From positions 6,888,001-6,952,000 of the forward strand of contig NC_037651.1 of assembly GCF_003254395.2 (NCBI RefSeq): a stretch of 64,000 nucleotides of DNA, read 5' to 3'. The notes beneath the pieces were generated by a model that was not told where the DNA came from, did not search any database, and saw only the letters and a program-made list of their open reading frames with translations. This DNA is from Apis mellifera. Its lineage: Eukaryota > Arthropoda > Insecta > Hymenoptera > Apidae. Below, in pieces: positions 37,490 to 50,060 of this stretch (positions within the stretch are counted from its first letter, which is position 1; each line of letters begins with the position of its first letter). Made by a program: the position numbers and the translations under genes.

Positions 37490-38400
37490 CAATAGTAATA
37501 CGACTCTATTTTTCCAAAATTCATTTACTGCTCTCGCAATTCTTCTTAAGAATAATTCTAATTCCAGTTATTCGATCGAATTTCAAGAAACGATATTTAG
37601 TTTCTAAAATTCATTTACCATTCTCGTAATTTTTCTTATAAGAATAATTCTAATTCTAAGAGTAAATTCATAAGGGAGTAATATTTACTTTCCAAAATTC
37701 ATTTACTGCTCTCACAATTCTTCTTATAAGAATAATTCTAATTCTAGTTGTTCGATCGAATTTCTATTCAAGAAACGAAAGAATCAGTTTATCAAGGAAC
37801 AATATTTACTTTCCAAAATTCATTTATCATTTCATTCATTTAATTTTTCTTATAATTATAATTTTAATTCTAATTGTTAAATCAAATTTTCATTCAAGAG
37901 ACAAAAGAGTCAATTTATAAAGCAGCAATATTTACTTTTCCAAAATTCATTTACCACTCTCTCAATTTTTCTCAATTATAATTCTAATTCTAATTGTTAA
38001 ATCAAATTTTCATCCAAAAGACGAAAGAGTAAATTCATAAAGGAGCAATATTTATTTTTGCAAAATTTTTCTTATAAAAATAATTCTAATTCTTCGATTT
38101 GGAATTTCCTTTCCTTTCCAAAAAGAATCAATTCATCAGAGAGCAATATTTAGTTTTCCAAAATTCATTTGCAATTTTTCTTATAATTATAATTCTAATT
38201 GTTAAATCAAATTTTTATCCAAAAGACAAAAGAGTCAATTCATAAGGCAGTATTTACTTTTCCAAAATTTTTCTTATAAGAATAATTCGAATAATTCGAT
38301 CGAATTTCTATCCAAGAGACGAAGGAATCAATTCATAAGGGAGGAATATTTACTTTTCCAAAATTCATTTTTCTTATAATTCTAATTCTAATTGTTAAAT
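37490..38400. repeat. AT-rich tandem array, about 9 units of 90-120 bp
   Basis: CCAAAATTCATTTA and TTCTTATAAGAATAATTCTA recur through the array, together with TCAATTCATAA and GCAATATTTACTTT variants. Units vary in length by deletions. Confidence 0.9.
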
Positions 38401-38668
38401 ACGTATATACAATACGTATAATATGTAATAAATTCAAAGGATGATGGTTTGACGGACGATTTAGCTCCACTCTCTAACCAGAGCGTTTCGCGTGTGCGCG
38501 TTCTTCTCTTTCCGCGCGTTCGTGGCTGTTACTCGCTCGTAAAACAGAAACCTGCACGTTTAACCCCGTTGGTACGGGGAGCCGGGCGAAGGGTAAACCG
38601 TTTCTCGAACGCGGCTTCCACAAATTAAGCAATTATCCGGACGCATGCTCCGCGATTCCGAGGTCCTT

Positions 38669-38730
38669 TCCTCCTCCTCCTCCTCCTCCTCCTCCTCCTC
38701 CTCCTCCTCCTCCTCCTCCTCCTCCTCCTC
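38669..38730. repeat. (TCC)n trinucleotide array
   Basis: About 20 uninterrupted TCC units. One frame reads as polyserine, but this lies in the middle of an intron and is not a supported coding region. Confidence 0.96.
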
Positions 38731-39200
38731 GTTTCTTTTCCCCGCTTCGCGGCTCGCTCTCGCTACCTCGGAACGGAGAGCTACAGCTTGTTGGAATTTT
38801 CTACGTTCCGAGAATTTCCTTGTTTTCCTCGCTCCAAATTACGTAGATCCATTTTCGATCCTGATATTATTCCGCTTTTATTGTTACTTAAACGAGAAGT
38901 TTTCTTTTTCTTTTTTTTTTTTTCGCGAATATTCATTTCACCGTTATAGATATTAAAATTTTATTCAATTTAGAGAGCCAGGGAGGAAGTGTTTTTATTT
39001 ATCCACCGCGTGAATAAGAATTCTTTTAATATTATTCTCTGCTGTTTTATGAACGTCAGGATTTAGGAATCAAGAAATCGATTAAATTTCGTTTAATTTA
39101 GAAAGTTTGGAAGGGAGGGATTTATTTATAAAGGAATTATTTATAAGAATGGTTTTCTAGATCTATTTTTAATTCTGAAACGGCGGAAATTTTTTTTCAG

Positions 39201-39326
39201 ACCATGCAAATTTGCGGCGCTGGACCTTACGACCAACATCTAATGCTGGGTGAACACGAGCTGACCGATCATAGTCAAAGCCTCGCTGCTCTTGGTATAT
39301 TTCCCGGGGCGCTTCTCACCTTGAAG
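39201..39326 (+). CDS. USP48: USP48 exon: ubiquitin-like domain, second half
   Basis: The acceptor TTTTTTTCAG ends at 39200 and the donor GTAAGG starts at 39327. It has 42 codons and is phase 0 at both ends. It encodes residues 686-727: PYDQHLMLG, then ALGIFPGALLTLK. This is the usual UBL pattern of a strand, a turn and a final hydrophobic strand, and it aligns with the APFDQ...LGVIPES..LLK region of vertebrate USP48. Third-position GC is about 50%. Confidence 0.92.
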
Positions 39327-40274
39327 GTAAGGCGAAGCATTGATAATTAAATATCCCGTGAAAAAGAATCGAAAGAGTCGAAACGGAAAACCGCCAGATT
39401 TTCTTTACGAAATTAACGAAACTCTTTTGCAACACTTTGGCTGATAAGAGAAATCCTGTTATCCCTCGAGTGGAACAAACACCTCTTCAGGATCGTTCGA
39501 AGGACAAAAAAAAGATCCGAGAGAAAGCAGAAAGCTTCCTGTTTTCGATTTGCTTCGATATTTTTTTCGAATATCTCTCCCTCTTTATTTAATTTAATTT
39601 CTTTTTAATTTTATATTTCTCCTATATTTCCTATATTTTTATTTTCGCGACCGTTAATCAATTTAAGATTTCGTTACTCGATTTATCCTTTTTTTACATC
39701 AATCCATTCTTCCATTATTTCAAATCGCTCCAAGTAAAAGAAAACTGCGTTTAAACAGCACCGCCCAATCGTTCTCTCTAATCACTCAAACCCAAACGTT
39801 TCATCGAAACCAATCTCACGTGCGCTTATTTAAAAAAGAAAAAGAAAAAAAACTACCCACGTAAAGAGATTCGATTCGTTTCGTTTCGTTTCAACGAATA
39901 ACAAGGAAGGATAACGGAGAGAGAGAGAAAAAGATAGAGAGAGAGAGAGAGAGAGGGGCGTGTTCGATAAATAGATAGCGGTATTCGTAAATGTGTATCT
40001 CGCATATCTCGCGGCTTAGTCAGCCGCATTCGCCACGGCAGACCGTGATCAATCCCTACGTTTTTCACCGCGGATATACACTTTTTCCCATCGAAACGCC
40101 GAAACGGATTAACGCATTAGCGGCCCGGATTTCAAACATCCCGATCCCGATCCCGCCGCCAATTTGATTTCTCTTCGAATCGTGGGATAATAATCGGCCA
40201 AGTTTTGGACAGGTTAGATTTCTCCAATAGAAATTTCGCATTGATCGACGATCGACGCGAAACGAAACCGCGTG

Positions 40275-41105
40275 TTTACGAAAATCAATGGATGTCGTTC
40301 CATCGGTGCCAGGATAATTTCAAATAATTATTTTTTCTTGAGATCGTTTTAATTTTCAACGGTGGAGCGTTAATGATAGTTGGATATAATTTTTAGATAT
40401 TTAGATATCGAACGGAATTTATAGTTTTCAATGATCGCGTTTAGTCGAGGAAAGTAAACGTTGAGGAAGAATTTCATTATCGATTCGATAATAACACGAT
40501 ATTCTATCGATGCCAGGATAATTTTAAATAATTATTTTTTATCGTTTTAATTTTCAACGATCGAATATTAATAATAGTTGGATACAATTTTTAGATATTT
40601 AGATATCGAACGGAATTTATACTTTTCAACGATCGACGTATATCGCGTTTAGTCAAGGAAAGTAAATGTTAAAAAAGAATTTCATTGTCGATTCGATGAT
40701 AACACGATATTCAGCATTTACGAAAATCGACGATTAATGGATGTCATTCCATCGGTGCCAGGATAAATATTTAAATAATTATTTTTTCTTGAGATCGTTT
40801 TAATTTTCAACGATCGTTAATGATAGTTGGATATAATTTTTGGATATTTCGAACAGAATTTATATTTTTCAACAATCGACGTATATTTAATCGAGAAAAG
40901 TAGATGTTAAGGAAGAATTTCATTGTCGATTCGATGATAATACGATATTCCATCGGTGCCAGGATAACTTCAAATAATTATTTTTTCTTGAGATTTAATT
41001 TTCACTTTTCAACGATGGAGCATTAATGATAGTTGGATAATTTTTGGATATTTCGAACGGAATTTATACTTTTCAACGTATAACGATCGACGTATATCGA
41101 GAAAA
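40275..41105. repeat. Tandem array, about 4 units of 200-240 bp
   Basis: CCATCGGTGCCAGGATAA (or a close variant) recurs near 40300, 40506, 40752 and 40953. Each is followed by AAATAATTATTTTTT, GATAGTTGGATA and GAATTTCATTGTCGATTCGA segments. Confidence 0.92.
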
Positions 41106-41609
41106 TTTCAAGGAGAGAGGAAGAATTTCACCTGGTTTTAATCCCCACGCTACATTTTGGAATGGAAAATTTCGACTCCACGGGCGGAGGTTTAATTGCA
41201 GTCGGTATGATACGTGGGGGAAGGAGGGGTTACGCGGGGGACAGTGACAAACAGATGCAATTTAGATTTAAGATCAAGCTACCGTTTCCCTTAAGCCGGA
41301 GACAATGGATAAGTAACGCCGGCAATGGTCCAAGATAACGGGAAGACCGCCGATTTTGTCTTGGGATTAGCCGAGAATCTCGCCTCCCGAGATTAGAAGC
41401 GTTAATTGGCCTCTTAAATCGGAGGAGGATCGCCTCTTACTCCAGAAAAAAAATCTCAATCCTTTCAATCCTTCGGGATCGGTTCAAATTTAACCTATGA
41501 TAACCCTTTCTCTCTCTCTCTCTCTCTTTCTCTTTCGAAAATTTTCGAAAAACTAAAGAAAGTGAAATTCTAATTTTATCGTGAAACGTAATTTAAGGGA
41601 AAAATTTTT

Positions 41610-42160
41610 CAATAGTATCTTTTATGAACGGATACAGCAAGAATAATTTTCATTCTCGTTAATATTCGTAATGTTTGATTATTGAAATATTCGTATGGTG
41701 CAATTCTCGAATTATTTCTTATCGTGAAAAAGAAGAGAATTATTTGAATATCTTTTAAAAAGTTAGTACAATAACATTCGTCGATTTCTAATCTGATTGT
41801 ACAATAAATTGGAAGCATCATCACATGTGGATGTTTGATGTAAAATAAAATGAAGAAGAAAGAGAGAGAGATCGGTGCAATTTTCAAGTATTTAATGAAA
41901 AAGAAGAGAGAATTCTTTGGATATCTTTTAAAAAGTTTAATATAATTCGTCGATTTCTAATCTTCGCAATAAATTGGAAGCATCGTCACACGTGGATGTT
42001 TGATATAGAATAAAATGAAGAAGAAAAAAAGAGATCGGTGCAATTCTCGAGTGTTTAATGAAAAAGAAGAGAGAATTCTTTGGATATCTTTTAATATAAT
42101 TCGTCGATTTCTAATCTGCGCAATAAATTGGAAGCATCGTCACACTGTTTGATATAAAAT
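41610..42160. repeat. Tandem array, 3 units of about 150-190 bp
   Basis: TTCGTCGATTTCTAATC, AATAAATTGGAAGCATC and TAAAATGAAGAAGAA recur three times, with GTTTAATGAAAAAGAAGAGA between units. Confidence 0.9.
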
Positions 42161-42290
42161 AAAATGAAGAGAGAGAGAGAGATAGGTGAGAGATTCGCGA
42201 TTGTTTCGCGGTGGGCCACGAAGGGAGGATCGAAGATTCAGCCAAAAATTCGGCGGACGTGGCCGCCGTTTTTGCCGGGTCAAAAGCTGT

Positions 42291-42312
42291 CGCCGCCGCC
42301 GCCGCCGCCGCC
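42291..42312. repeat. (GCC)n trinucleotide array
   Basis: Seven CGC/GCC units in a locally GC-rich patch at the end of an AT-rich array. Confidence 0.9.
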
Positions 42313-43357
42313 GTCGCTTCTCGACGAAAGAAAAATTCCGCTCGTCCGTTTGGGACTGTCTCCGAATAATTCCGCCGTTCCTCCACGTTCTTTCGTTCAC
42401 GGTTCGCTGATTTTGATACGAAACTCCAACGGCAACGTTTCACGCCGTGCCATTCTTCCAAATCGTGTCTCCATATCGAACGGAAAACGCCAGCTTTTCC
42501 TCTCCTTCGATCTCTGGGATAAAAAAGAAGAAAAGGGGCCCTCGTTGACTTATCTTTCAGAATGTTCTTTGATTCAACAAAACGTATCACGTGTTGTGAC
42601 TTTGTAAAGTTTTGAAATTTACAGAATATCCATAAAAAAGAGAACGTGGAATCTAATTAAGTATTAAATATTATCGTGCAGTTATTCTAAATTAATTTTA
42701 CGCCCAGATTAACGATTAACCTCGTGTAAATAATTTCCAAAAAGTTCTGACGATAAAATTAATTATTGCACATTGTTCATTTTCGCCAAAACCTGTTACA
42801 AATGTTCCTCGTGAGACAAAATCGGGAAGAAGATTCATTGGATTCGATTTCTCCTACGAGATTCAGATCAGATTTCCAAACCTATCCAATTCCATTCTTT
42901 CAATGGAACCAATTAACCGATCTTAATTTGATTTATCATCGATCTAATTTCAATTAGATTCCGCGTGACGAGAGTGGCGCTTTGCGAACTAGATTTTACT
43001 GAAGGTAAGGAAGGAATATTGTTTGGGCGAAACAATGGCGGAGGAGAGCTCTTCTTGCCAGCTTATTGGTTATCCGCATAACTGCGAACAATTATCTTCT
43101 CGGTTACGGATTGTTCGGTTCGCGTTACAGCAACGATAGCGTGCTGTCGACCGCTTAAAAGCCAGCTAGACGCTCCTTAAAAGGATTTATCACTGTCGTT
43201 ACATCGACCGTGAGGGGCCGATACTATGCTATGGTTCGAACTCGCTGTAATTCCACTCGTCCCGCGCCTCGGAAAATTTCCAAACTTCTTGCCAACGTTC
43301 CGCCGTATACGAAACCGAACGCCGTCTTTTTTCTGTCTCTCTCTCTCTCTTGGTAGA

Positions 43358-43359
43358 GG
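43358..43359 (+). promoter_or_regulatory. Possible recursive-splicing (zero-length exon) site
   Basis: A pyrimidine tract (about 43325-43350) ends in GGTAGAG|GTAAAT, so an acceptor AG is directly followed by a donor GTAAAT in the 23.7-kb intron. Such juxtaposed sites split long insect introns in steps. The match to the (Y)nNCAG|GTAAGT consensus is imperfect. Confidence 0.2.
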
Positions 43360-43369
43360 TAAATCGCGT

Positions 43370-43960
43370 TGGAAGGAATCGTCATTAGGAAGAACGAGGG
43401 ATAAAAATGTCGAATTTGATTCTAACAGTTTTAACAGAAGAACCTTGGAGTGAAAACATTTGCGTCTTGGAAGAAGGTAAATTTTGGAAAGAATGTTATG
43501 TTATCGAAGAACTTAGAGACAAAATTTTAAAATTCGATTCCAACAATTTTCGAATCTTTCTGTTCTTTTTTTAATGAAGAATAAAAATTAAAATTTTTAA
43601 TTTAATAATTTTAACAGAAGAACTTTCGAGTGAAAACATTTGCAAGTGCTCTCACTTTTTTTTCTTGGAAGAAGATAAATTTTAGGAAGGAATGTTGGAA
43701 AGAATGTTGTTAACGAAGAACATAGAGACAAAATTTTAGAATTTGATTCCAGCAATTTTCGAATCTTTCTATTCTTTTTTTTTTTAAATTTTGTAAGAAG
43801 GAATCATCATCGAAGGATGAAGGATAAAATATTAAATTTAATTTTAACAGTTTCGAAGACTATTTCTTAGCAAATTTTACAGAAAGAAATATTATCGAAG
43901 AATGAGGAATAAGATTTATTTAAATTTAGCAGCTTTCCAAGATGGAGTTTGCAATTTTAT
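43370..43960. repeat. Irregular tandem array, 2-3 units of about 180-220 bp
   Basis: TTAACAGAAGAAC, GTGAAAACATTTGC, GAGACAAAATTTTA and CAATTTTCGAATCTTTCT recur twice, and a degraded third unit follows from about 43800. Confidence 0.85.
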
Positions 43961-44240
43961 CATAGTTTTAGGAAGAGGAAGGAACAAACCTTTAATATCT
44001 TTCTCTGTTTATCTTTCGAAACGAATTACCTCTTAGCTACCTGTCCACTCAAATTTCCACTCGAATTTCGAATCCCTTAGAAATCTGGCACATCCGCATC
44101 CTCAATCAAATCAAACTACCAACCTGAAGCTATGATAATACGAAGGAAGAATTTTTAAGAAGGAAAATCCGCGTTAGAAACGGTTCGACTCGAAGCGAAA
44201 GGTATTCTTAAAATACCTTTTAATCGATCTTCCTCGCCTT

Positions 44241-44270
44241 GGATCGATCGATCGACCGATCGATCGATCC
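44241..44270. repeat. GATC-repeat inverted repeat, 14-bp arms
   Basis: GGATCGATCGATCG and CGATCGATCGATCC flank AC. The palindrome is built of overlapping ATCGAT words. ATCGAT-type words occur in DREF/BEAF-like boundary-factor sites of insects, so a chromatin role is conceivable. Confidence 0.6.
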
Positions 44271-44620
44271 AGCCGCTGGAACAGTCGCCTCGCCTATATT
44301 GAACGATCAACGACGGTAGCGAGCGGCTACCGGTTCAGAATCTTGGAACGTACAATGATTGGGATGACTTGCCGGCTGAATCAGCCGCGGAACGTCTTTC
44401 GATACATTAAATAACGCCCCGTCATCGTTCGTGCAATAATTCAAGGTCGCGATTACAAAGTCAATACGTACGCCGTATATACGCGCGTTATATCTGCATC
44501 TCGGATTTTTCTCTCTCTCTCTCTTCTTTTCTCTTCTGCACCCTCTTTTCTTTTTGCATTTCCAATCATCCAGCCGCATCTCCAGTGTAAAAGCGATTAT
44601 GCAGCGATAGGCGTGGTCGC

Positions 44621-44655
44621 CTCTTCTTCTTCTTCTTCTTCTTCTTCTCCTTCTT
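44621..44655. repeat. (TTC)n trinucleotide array
   Basis: About ten CTT/TTC units with one interruption. The antisense frame reads as polyarginine and is not a supported gene. Confidence 0.9.
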
Positions 44656-45049
44656 CCACACCTTTTACGCCACTTCCGCTCCGACCGCGCTTCTTTCATC
44701 CTCGCGTTTTTCGCATCTTCCGAATCTTCGTCTTTGGACGAACGTTTACGGTGGAGGATCCTTAGATTTTTTTTGATTTATCATATAGATTGGATGTTGT
44801 TCCTTGACTTTTCTTTCTTTTTTTCTTTTTTAATTTTATAGGTCACGACTGAGAGATATTTATTATACCTGTTCCATTTAATATCGATGAGTTTCTCGTC
44901 TTCTAATATATAAGTTTCGTGTTCTTTTTCTTTTGTACACGATCTTTCGAATAATTTAGCGATAAATTACGATACGAGATAAACTGTTTTAATCGAGAAA
45001 TCTGCTAATATCCGATCGAAACTGTAACGCGACTCTCGACATCGCAAGG

Positions 45050-45620
45050 TCAATTTACTTTCAAGATCTACGCTTGGAATAAAAAAGAGAAAAAAATTAC
45101 GTACAAGGTAGAAAGATTAATGAATCAACTTCGATTTAAGATCCATACGAAAATATATATATATATACATAAGATAGAAAGGCTGTGGACGAAGTCCAAT
45201 TTCAATTCACCTTCGAGATCTACGTTTAAAGTAAAAAGAAAAAACATTATCGAAAATTCTATTTAACTTCGAGATTTAGAATGAGACGAACTTCAACTCT
45301 GATCGACCAAACAAGATCTTCGAAAACAACTTCAAATTCCACGATAAAAAAAAAAGAATTATCGAAAGAGAGAAAGTTTCAGACTCATCCGATCGGCCAA
45401 CTTGAACAAGATCTACGATCGAAATGAAGAATTATCCAAGCTAAATAAATTCTAATTCTAATTAACGCAACTTCGATTTGATTCCAAGATTTATATGTAC
45501 AAAAGAAAGAAAAAGAGAAATCTAGACGAACTTCAAATTCCACGATAAAAAAAAAGCAAAATTATCGAAACTCTGATGAACAAGATCTATGTTGGGAATG
45601 AAAAATTACCAAAACAAAGA
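45050..45620. repeat. Diffuse tandem array, units of about 100-200 bp
   Basis: AACTTCAAATTCCACGATAA recurs near 45329 and 45529. ACTTTCAAGATCTACG and CCTTCGAGATCTACGTT mark earlier units. Strongly diverged. Confidence 0.65.
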
Positions 45621-46149
45621 GAAAATCCGATCAACGAGCCTCAACTCTGTGCATTTATTGAAGATCTATGATCACGAAAAAGAAAAAAGAAAAGATAAAG
45701 AAAGGCTAGACGAAGTGGAATCGGAGACGACTCGGAGAATTCGAGCGAAAGAGGAGGAATCTCCTTGGCGAGAGAGGACGAAAAGGAAAGAAGAGAGAGA
45801 GAGAGAGAGAGAGAAATGTCCGTGAAGAGAGGAAACTGGTAGGGAAAAAGAGGGGGAGGGAGAGAGAGGAGAGCGCGTCCAACGCGGACATTCGTCACAC
45901 GACATCAAACGCGGCTGCCGACCGGCCGACTCTAAAGACTCCGCTCGATCAGCTATGAAGAGAGGGCGCACAGTGAGGAGGAATGGCAAAAAAATCGGGA
46001 AAAATGAGGGGAAGGAGGAAACGGCCGGGGCCCAGAGCTTTGTAAGGTACTCTTGTTCCTCCGCTCCCTCTCTATTCAACTCTCGATTAATCTAACGTTT
46101 GGTGGGGGCGCGATTTCGTCGCGACGTTGATTAACCCGTTCCCCCACGT

Positions 46150-46910
46150 GTTTGTTCCGGAAGTGGGAGGCAAATATTTTTTTCTTCCCTCTCGAAAGAA
46201 TAGAATCGTCTCGTTCCTTATTTTCCCTCCCGATCTCAAATTTTAATTTCCAATTTTTCAACTATCTCGAACTCTCGTTTTTTTCCTCCCGCTCTCAAAT
46301 TTTAATTTCCAATTTTTCAATTATCTCAAAGTCTCGTGTTTGCTTTGGAAGTGGGGGGCAAATATTTTTCTCTTTCCCCTCTCCAAAGAGTAGAACCGTC
46401 TCGTTCCTTATTTTTCCTCTCACTCTCAAATTTTAATTTCCAATTTTTCAACTATCTCGAAGTCTCATTCCTTATTTTCCCTCCCGCTCTCAAATTTTAA
46501 TTTCCAATTTTTCAATTATCTCGAAATCTCATGTTTGCTTTGGAAGTGGGGGGCAAATATTTTTCTCTTTCCCCTCTCCAAAGAGTAGAACCATCTCGAT
46601 CCTTATTTTCAATCTCAAATTTTAATTTCCAATTTTTCAACTATCTCGAAGTCTCGTTCCTTATTTTCCCTCAAATTTTAATTTCCAATTTTTCAACCAT
46701 CTCAAAGTCTCGTTCCTTATTTTCTCTCCCGCTCTCAAATTTTAATTTCCAATTTTTCAATTATCTCGAAGTCTCGTTCCTTATTTTCCCTCCCGATCTC
46801 AAATTTTAATTTCGAATTTTTCAACTATCTCGAAGTCTCGTTCCTTATTTTCCCTCCCGCTCTCAAATTTTAATTTCCAATTTTTCAACTATCTCGAAGT
46901 TTCGTTAGAA
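46150..46910. repeat. Higher-order tandem array, 9 copies of a 60-bp core
   Basis: TCAAATTTTAATTTCCAATT followed by TTTCAA(C/T)(T/C)ATCTC recurs nine times between about 46226 and 46895. A longer element, TTGCTTTGGAAGTGGGGGGC..., is interspersed near 46340 and 46535 with a relative near 46155, giving a second, longer periodicity. Confidence 0.93.
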
Positions 46911-48254
46911 TCTTTTCTTCAAAGCGTTCCAATATGGGGGAATAGTTGGGGGAGCAAGAGGTAGGAAGGTTTGCCAAGGTTTGCAGGAAATTGGAATTGG
47001 TTCGATAGGTGTGCTTCCGAGATTCGAAGAGGCAAAAAAGGACGAAGGGATGGAAAATAAAAGGGACTCGACACGACGTTAATTCCATTTCTTCGATATG
47101 GAATTAAATTTTTTCCCTGATCATCCTCTCGATCCTGCGACGAATTTTACACGAAGTATCCGTTTAAAGGGATTTGTGTAATTTTGTCGCGCGAGGAATT
47201 TTTCGATCGATTCAGTGGCCACGAAACGATCGTAAAAATGGTTTGCGGCGGAATGAAAACGTGTCGAAACGCGCAATTATAATATTTCGAAATACGCGCG
47301 ATTATATTCAGGAATGTGTACGCGGGATATTAGGATATTGGTATTCGAGTAACAATAATAAATTATGTTCCTTTATATATATATATATATTTTATCTATT
47401 ATTATTATTTTGAAAATATATGCGAAATTTCGAAAGCAAAAGAAAATTATTTCGATATTATTTAATTTAATTTCCATTGTTGCCGATCTTTATGTTGGCG
47501 ATTATTTCTTCCATTCGTTCAACGAGGCAACCGAAAGATAAAACGCAGAATTCTTCCGCGAATTCTTCCACCTCGTTCATAACCATTCTTTCGACTAAGT
47601 TAATTTCCGACCTCGTCTCGATTACACAGCAATAATTCCGATAAGAATCAATAAAATTCATCGTAAAGCTCTCTCAGCTTTAGTATACCAGGAATGGTAT
47701 AATTTGGGGGGGGATAACTCCCGCGAAAGATCGTGAAAATGTTTGTTGTTCCTCTTTTTACTGCGCCCCTTTTTTTTTAATAATCAGAATCGCGATACAA
47801 ATTTTACTCTTCGAACATTTACGTATTATTTTTAATAACAACTAACCGGAAATTCTATTCCTCCGATTGTTGGAAAACAATCCTTTCTTTCCCCTCTTGT
47901 TCAACTCCGATCGAAATACCTGTCGTCGAATCGAGCACCGATCTCTCTCGAACACTCGTTTCCATCTTTCTTTTCAAAAATCAGTCGGAGGATAACGGTA
48001 CTCTAATATCATCGCTACGAGAGAATGAATCGAACCAGAAGTGAAATCACGGTTAATACACCGTGGCTTAATTACAAGGTTGGCGCGGGCCTAAATCGGC
48101 CTGTGAAAATTGAGCCATTATTAATCGTCCACTTTTACCGCTTGCAGGAACATTGTGATCCAACCTTGCGCTCTTCTTCCCTTCTCTTTTCTCCTCTCTC
48201 TTCTTTTTTTCTTTTCTTTTCTTTTCTTTTCCTTCTTCTTTTTTTCTTCAGCCG

Positions 48255-48300
48255 GTCGGAAGACCGGTAGCCCGAAGATCGGTAGCCGGAACACCGGTAA
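48255..48300. repeat. Short CGGT-containing tandem repeat
   Basis: ACCGGTAGCC, ATCGGTAGCC and ACCGGTAA occur with spacings of about 14-16 bp, separated by (C/G)GAA(G/C). It could be a small cluster of protein-binding sites. Confidence 0.6.
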
Positions 48301-48552
48301 TTATTATCCTTAATTGTCCAGCCTTTCGAGGATAAGATCGAAGAAAAGGGTTTCCTAAGGCGGGAAGATAGAGGGAGAGGTCCTCCCCCTCTCCAATCAG
48401 CGACCCCCTCCTCCCCCTTCCGCTACCTTGACTCCTTTGGACCCCTCTCGGAAATAAATCAATTAAGCCGATGCAGGCTTAAAAAGGCATCGTCATCATC
48501 ATCGGGCTCAACGTCTGAAAAATAATCGAAGAGGATGGAGCGAGGATAGGAA

Positions 48553-48553
48553 C

Positions 48554-48580
<27 letters not shown>
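48553..48580. repeat. (GA)n microsatellite
   Basis: About 14 GA units in the 23.7-kb intron. Confidence 0.94.
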
Positions 48581-48584
<4 letters not shown>

Positions 48585-48879
48585 GTCAGAGAGATCGGTT
48601 AAATGGTATTGAACGTGTATTCGAGGTAATGCTTGTACATGTATCGCGATCAAGGATCTCGAGGAATATAAAAATTGGAATATGATTTTATAATACACGG
48701 GATATTTGTGATGGCTTAATAAATTGGTTGGATACGGGGAACAAGCGTAACGTGCTTTCTCGTCGACCGAGGAAAGGTGCGGAACACGGCCATTCAATCT
48801 CCATAGAAATGGAGCTAGGATAAAAATTTGAATTAATGGGAATGAAGATTTTGAGCGTTTGGATATTGGTCGATTTCTT

Positions 48880-50060
48880 GAAGCATTGAAGAACGCAATT
48901 ATTATAATATTTTTACTATGAAATTATTTACTCATCTTTCTTGCAACCATTTATAATAATCCCAAAGAACATATACGAAAACTCTTTCGAATGTTTGGAT
49001 AATGGTCGATTTTTGGGGGCATTGAAGATCGAACACAATAATAATCCCAAAAAACATATATAAAATATTATGGATACGAAATGTTCTCTTTCGAATGTTT
49101 GGTCCATTTTTTTAGGCATTGAAAATCGAACACAATTATTATTGTAATACTTTTTTACTATGAAATTACTCACGTTTTATAATAATCTCGAAGAACGTAT
49201 TCGAATGTTTGGATAATGGTCGATTTTTGGAGGCATTGAAGATCTAACATAATAATAATCCCAAAGAACGTATATAAAATATTATGAATACGAAATTTCT
49301 CTTTCGAATGTTTGATCGATTTTTTAGGGTATTGAAGATCGAACACAATTATTATCGATATTGCAATACTTTTTTACTATGAAATTACTCACGTTTTATA
49401 ATAATAATAAATCCCAAAGAACGTATATAAAATAAAAATATTAATATTAAATATTAAATATTATCCATACAAAAGCTCTATTCGAATGTTTGGATAATGG
49501 TCGATTTTTTAAGACATTGAAGATCGAACACAATAATAATCCCAAAGAACGTATATAAAATATTATGGATACGAAAGCTCTTCGAATGTTTGGTCGATTT
49601 TTTTTGGGCATTGAAAATCGAACACAATTATTATTGCAATACTTTTTTACTATAAAATTACTCACGTTTTATAATAATCTCGAAGAACGTATATAAAATA
49701 TTATCGATACGAAAGCTCTTTCGAATGTTTGATCGATTTTTTTGGGGAGCAAGATTGAAGATCGAACACAATAATAATCCCAAAGAACATATATAAAATA
49801 TTATGGATATGAAAGCTCTTTCGTTTGGTCGATTTTTTAAGGCATTGAAGATCAAACACAATTATTATTGATATTGCAATACTTTTTTACTATGAAATTA
49901 CTCACGTTTTACAATAATCCAAAGAACGTATATAAAATATTATCGATACAAAAGCTGTATTCGAATGTTTGTATAATAATTTAGGGCATTGAAGATCGAA
50001 CACAATTATTATTGATATTATAATACTTTTACTATTCCGAAGAACGTATATGAAATATTC
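48880..50060. repeat. AT-rich tandem array, about 10 units of 75-150 bp
   Basis: AAAGAACGTATATAAAATAT, TTCGAATGTTTGG, GGTCGATTTTTT and TTGAAGATCGAACACAAT recur throughout, with ACTATGAAATTACTCACGTT in alternate units. This indicates a two-part higher-order repeat. Confidence 0.93.

Larger units (their letters stand above)
33726..39200 (+). other. Intron of about 5.5 kb splitting the ubiquitin-like domain
   Basis: Bounded by GTGAGT and TTTTTTTCAG. Two long AT-rich tandem arrays take up over a third of it (about 34840-35870 and 37490-38400). A block of mixed sequence with higher GC lies at 34060-34430 and another at 36000-36600; both could be regulatory. A pure TCC array of about 20 units lies at 38669-38730. 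The open frames seen in this intron are products of the repeats. Confidence 0.85.

Noticed and set aside
38645..38956. Open frame with a polyserine run
   Set aside because: The run is a pure TCC microsatellite inside an intron. The remainder has no domain and no flanking exon structure.
46152..46809. Open frames with repeated FNFQFFNYLE-type peptide
   Set aside because: The peptide periodicity comes from the 60-bp tandem DNA repeat, not a protein repeat family.
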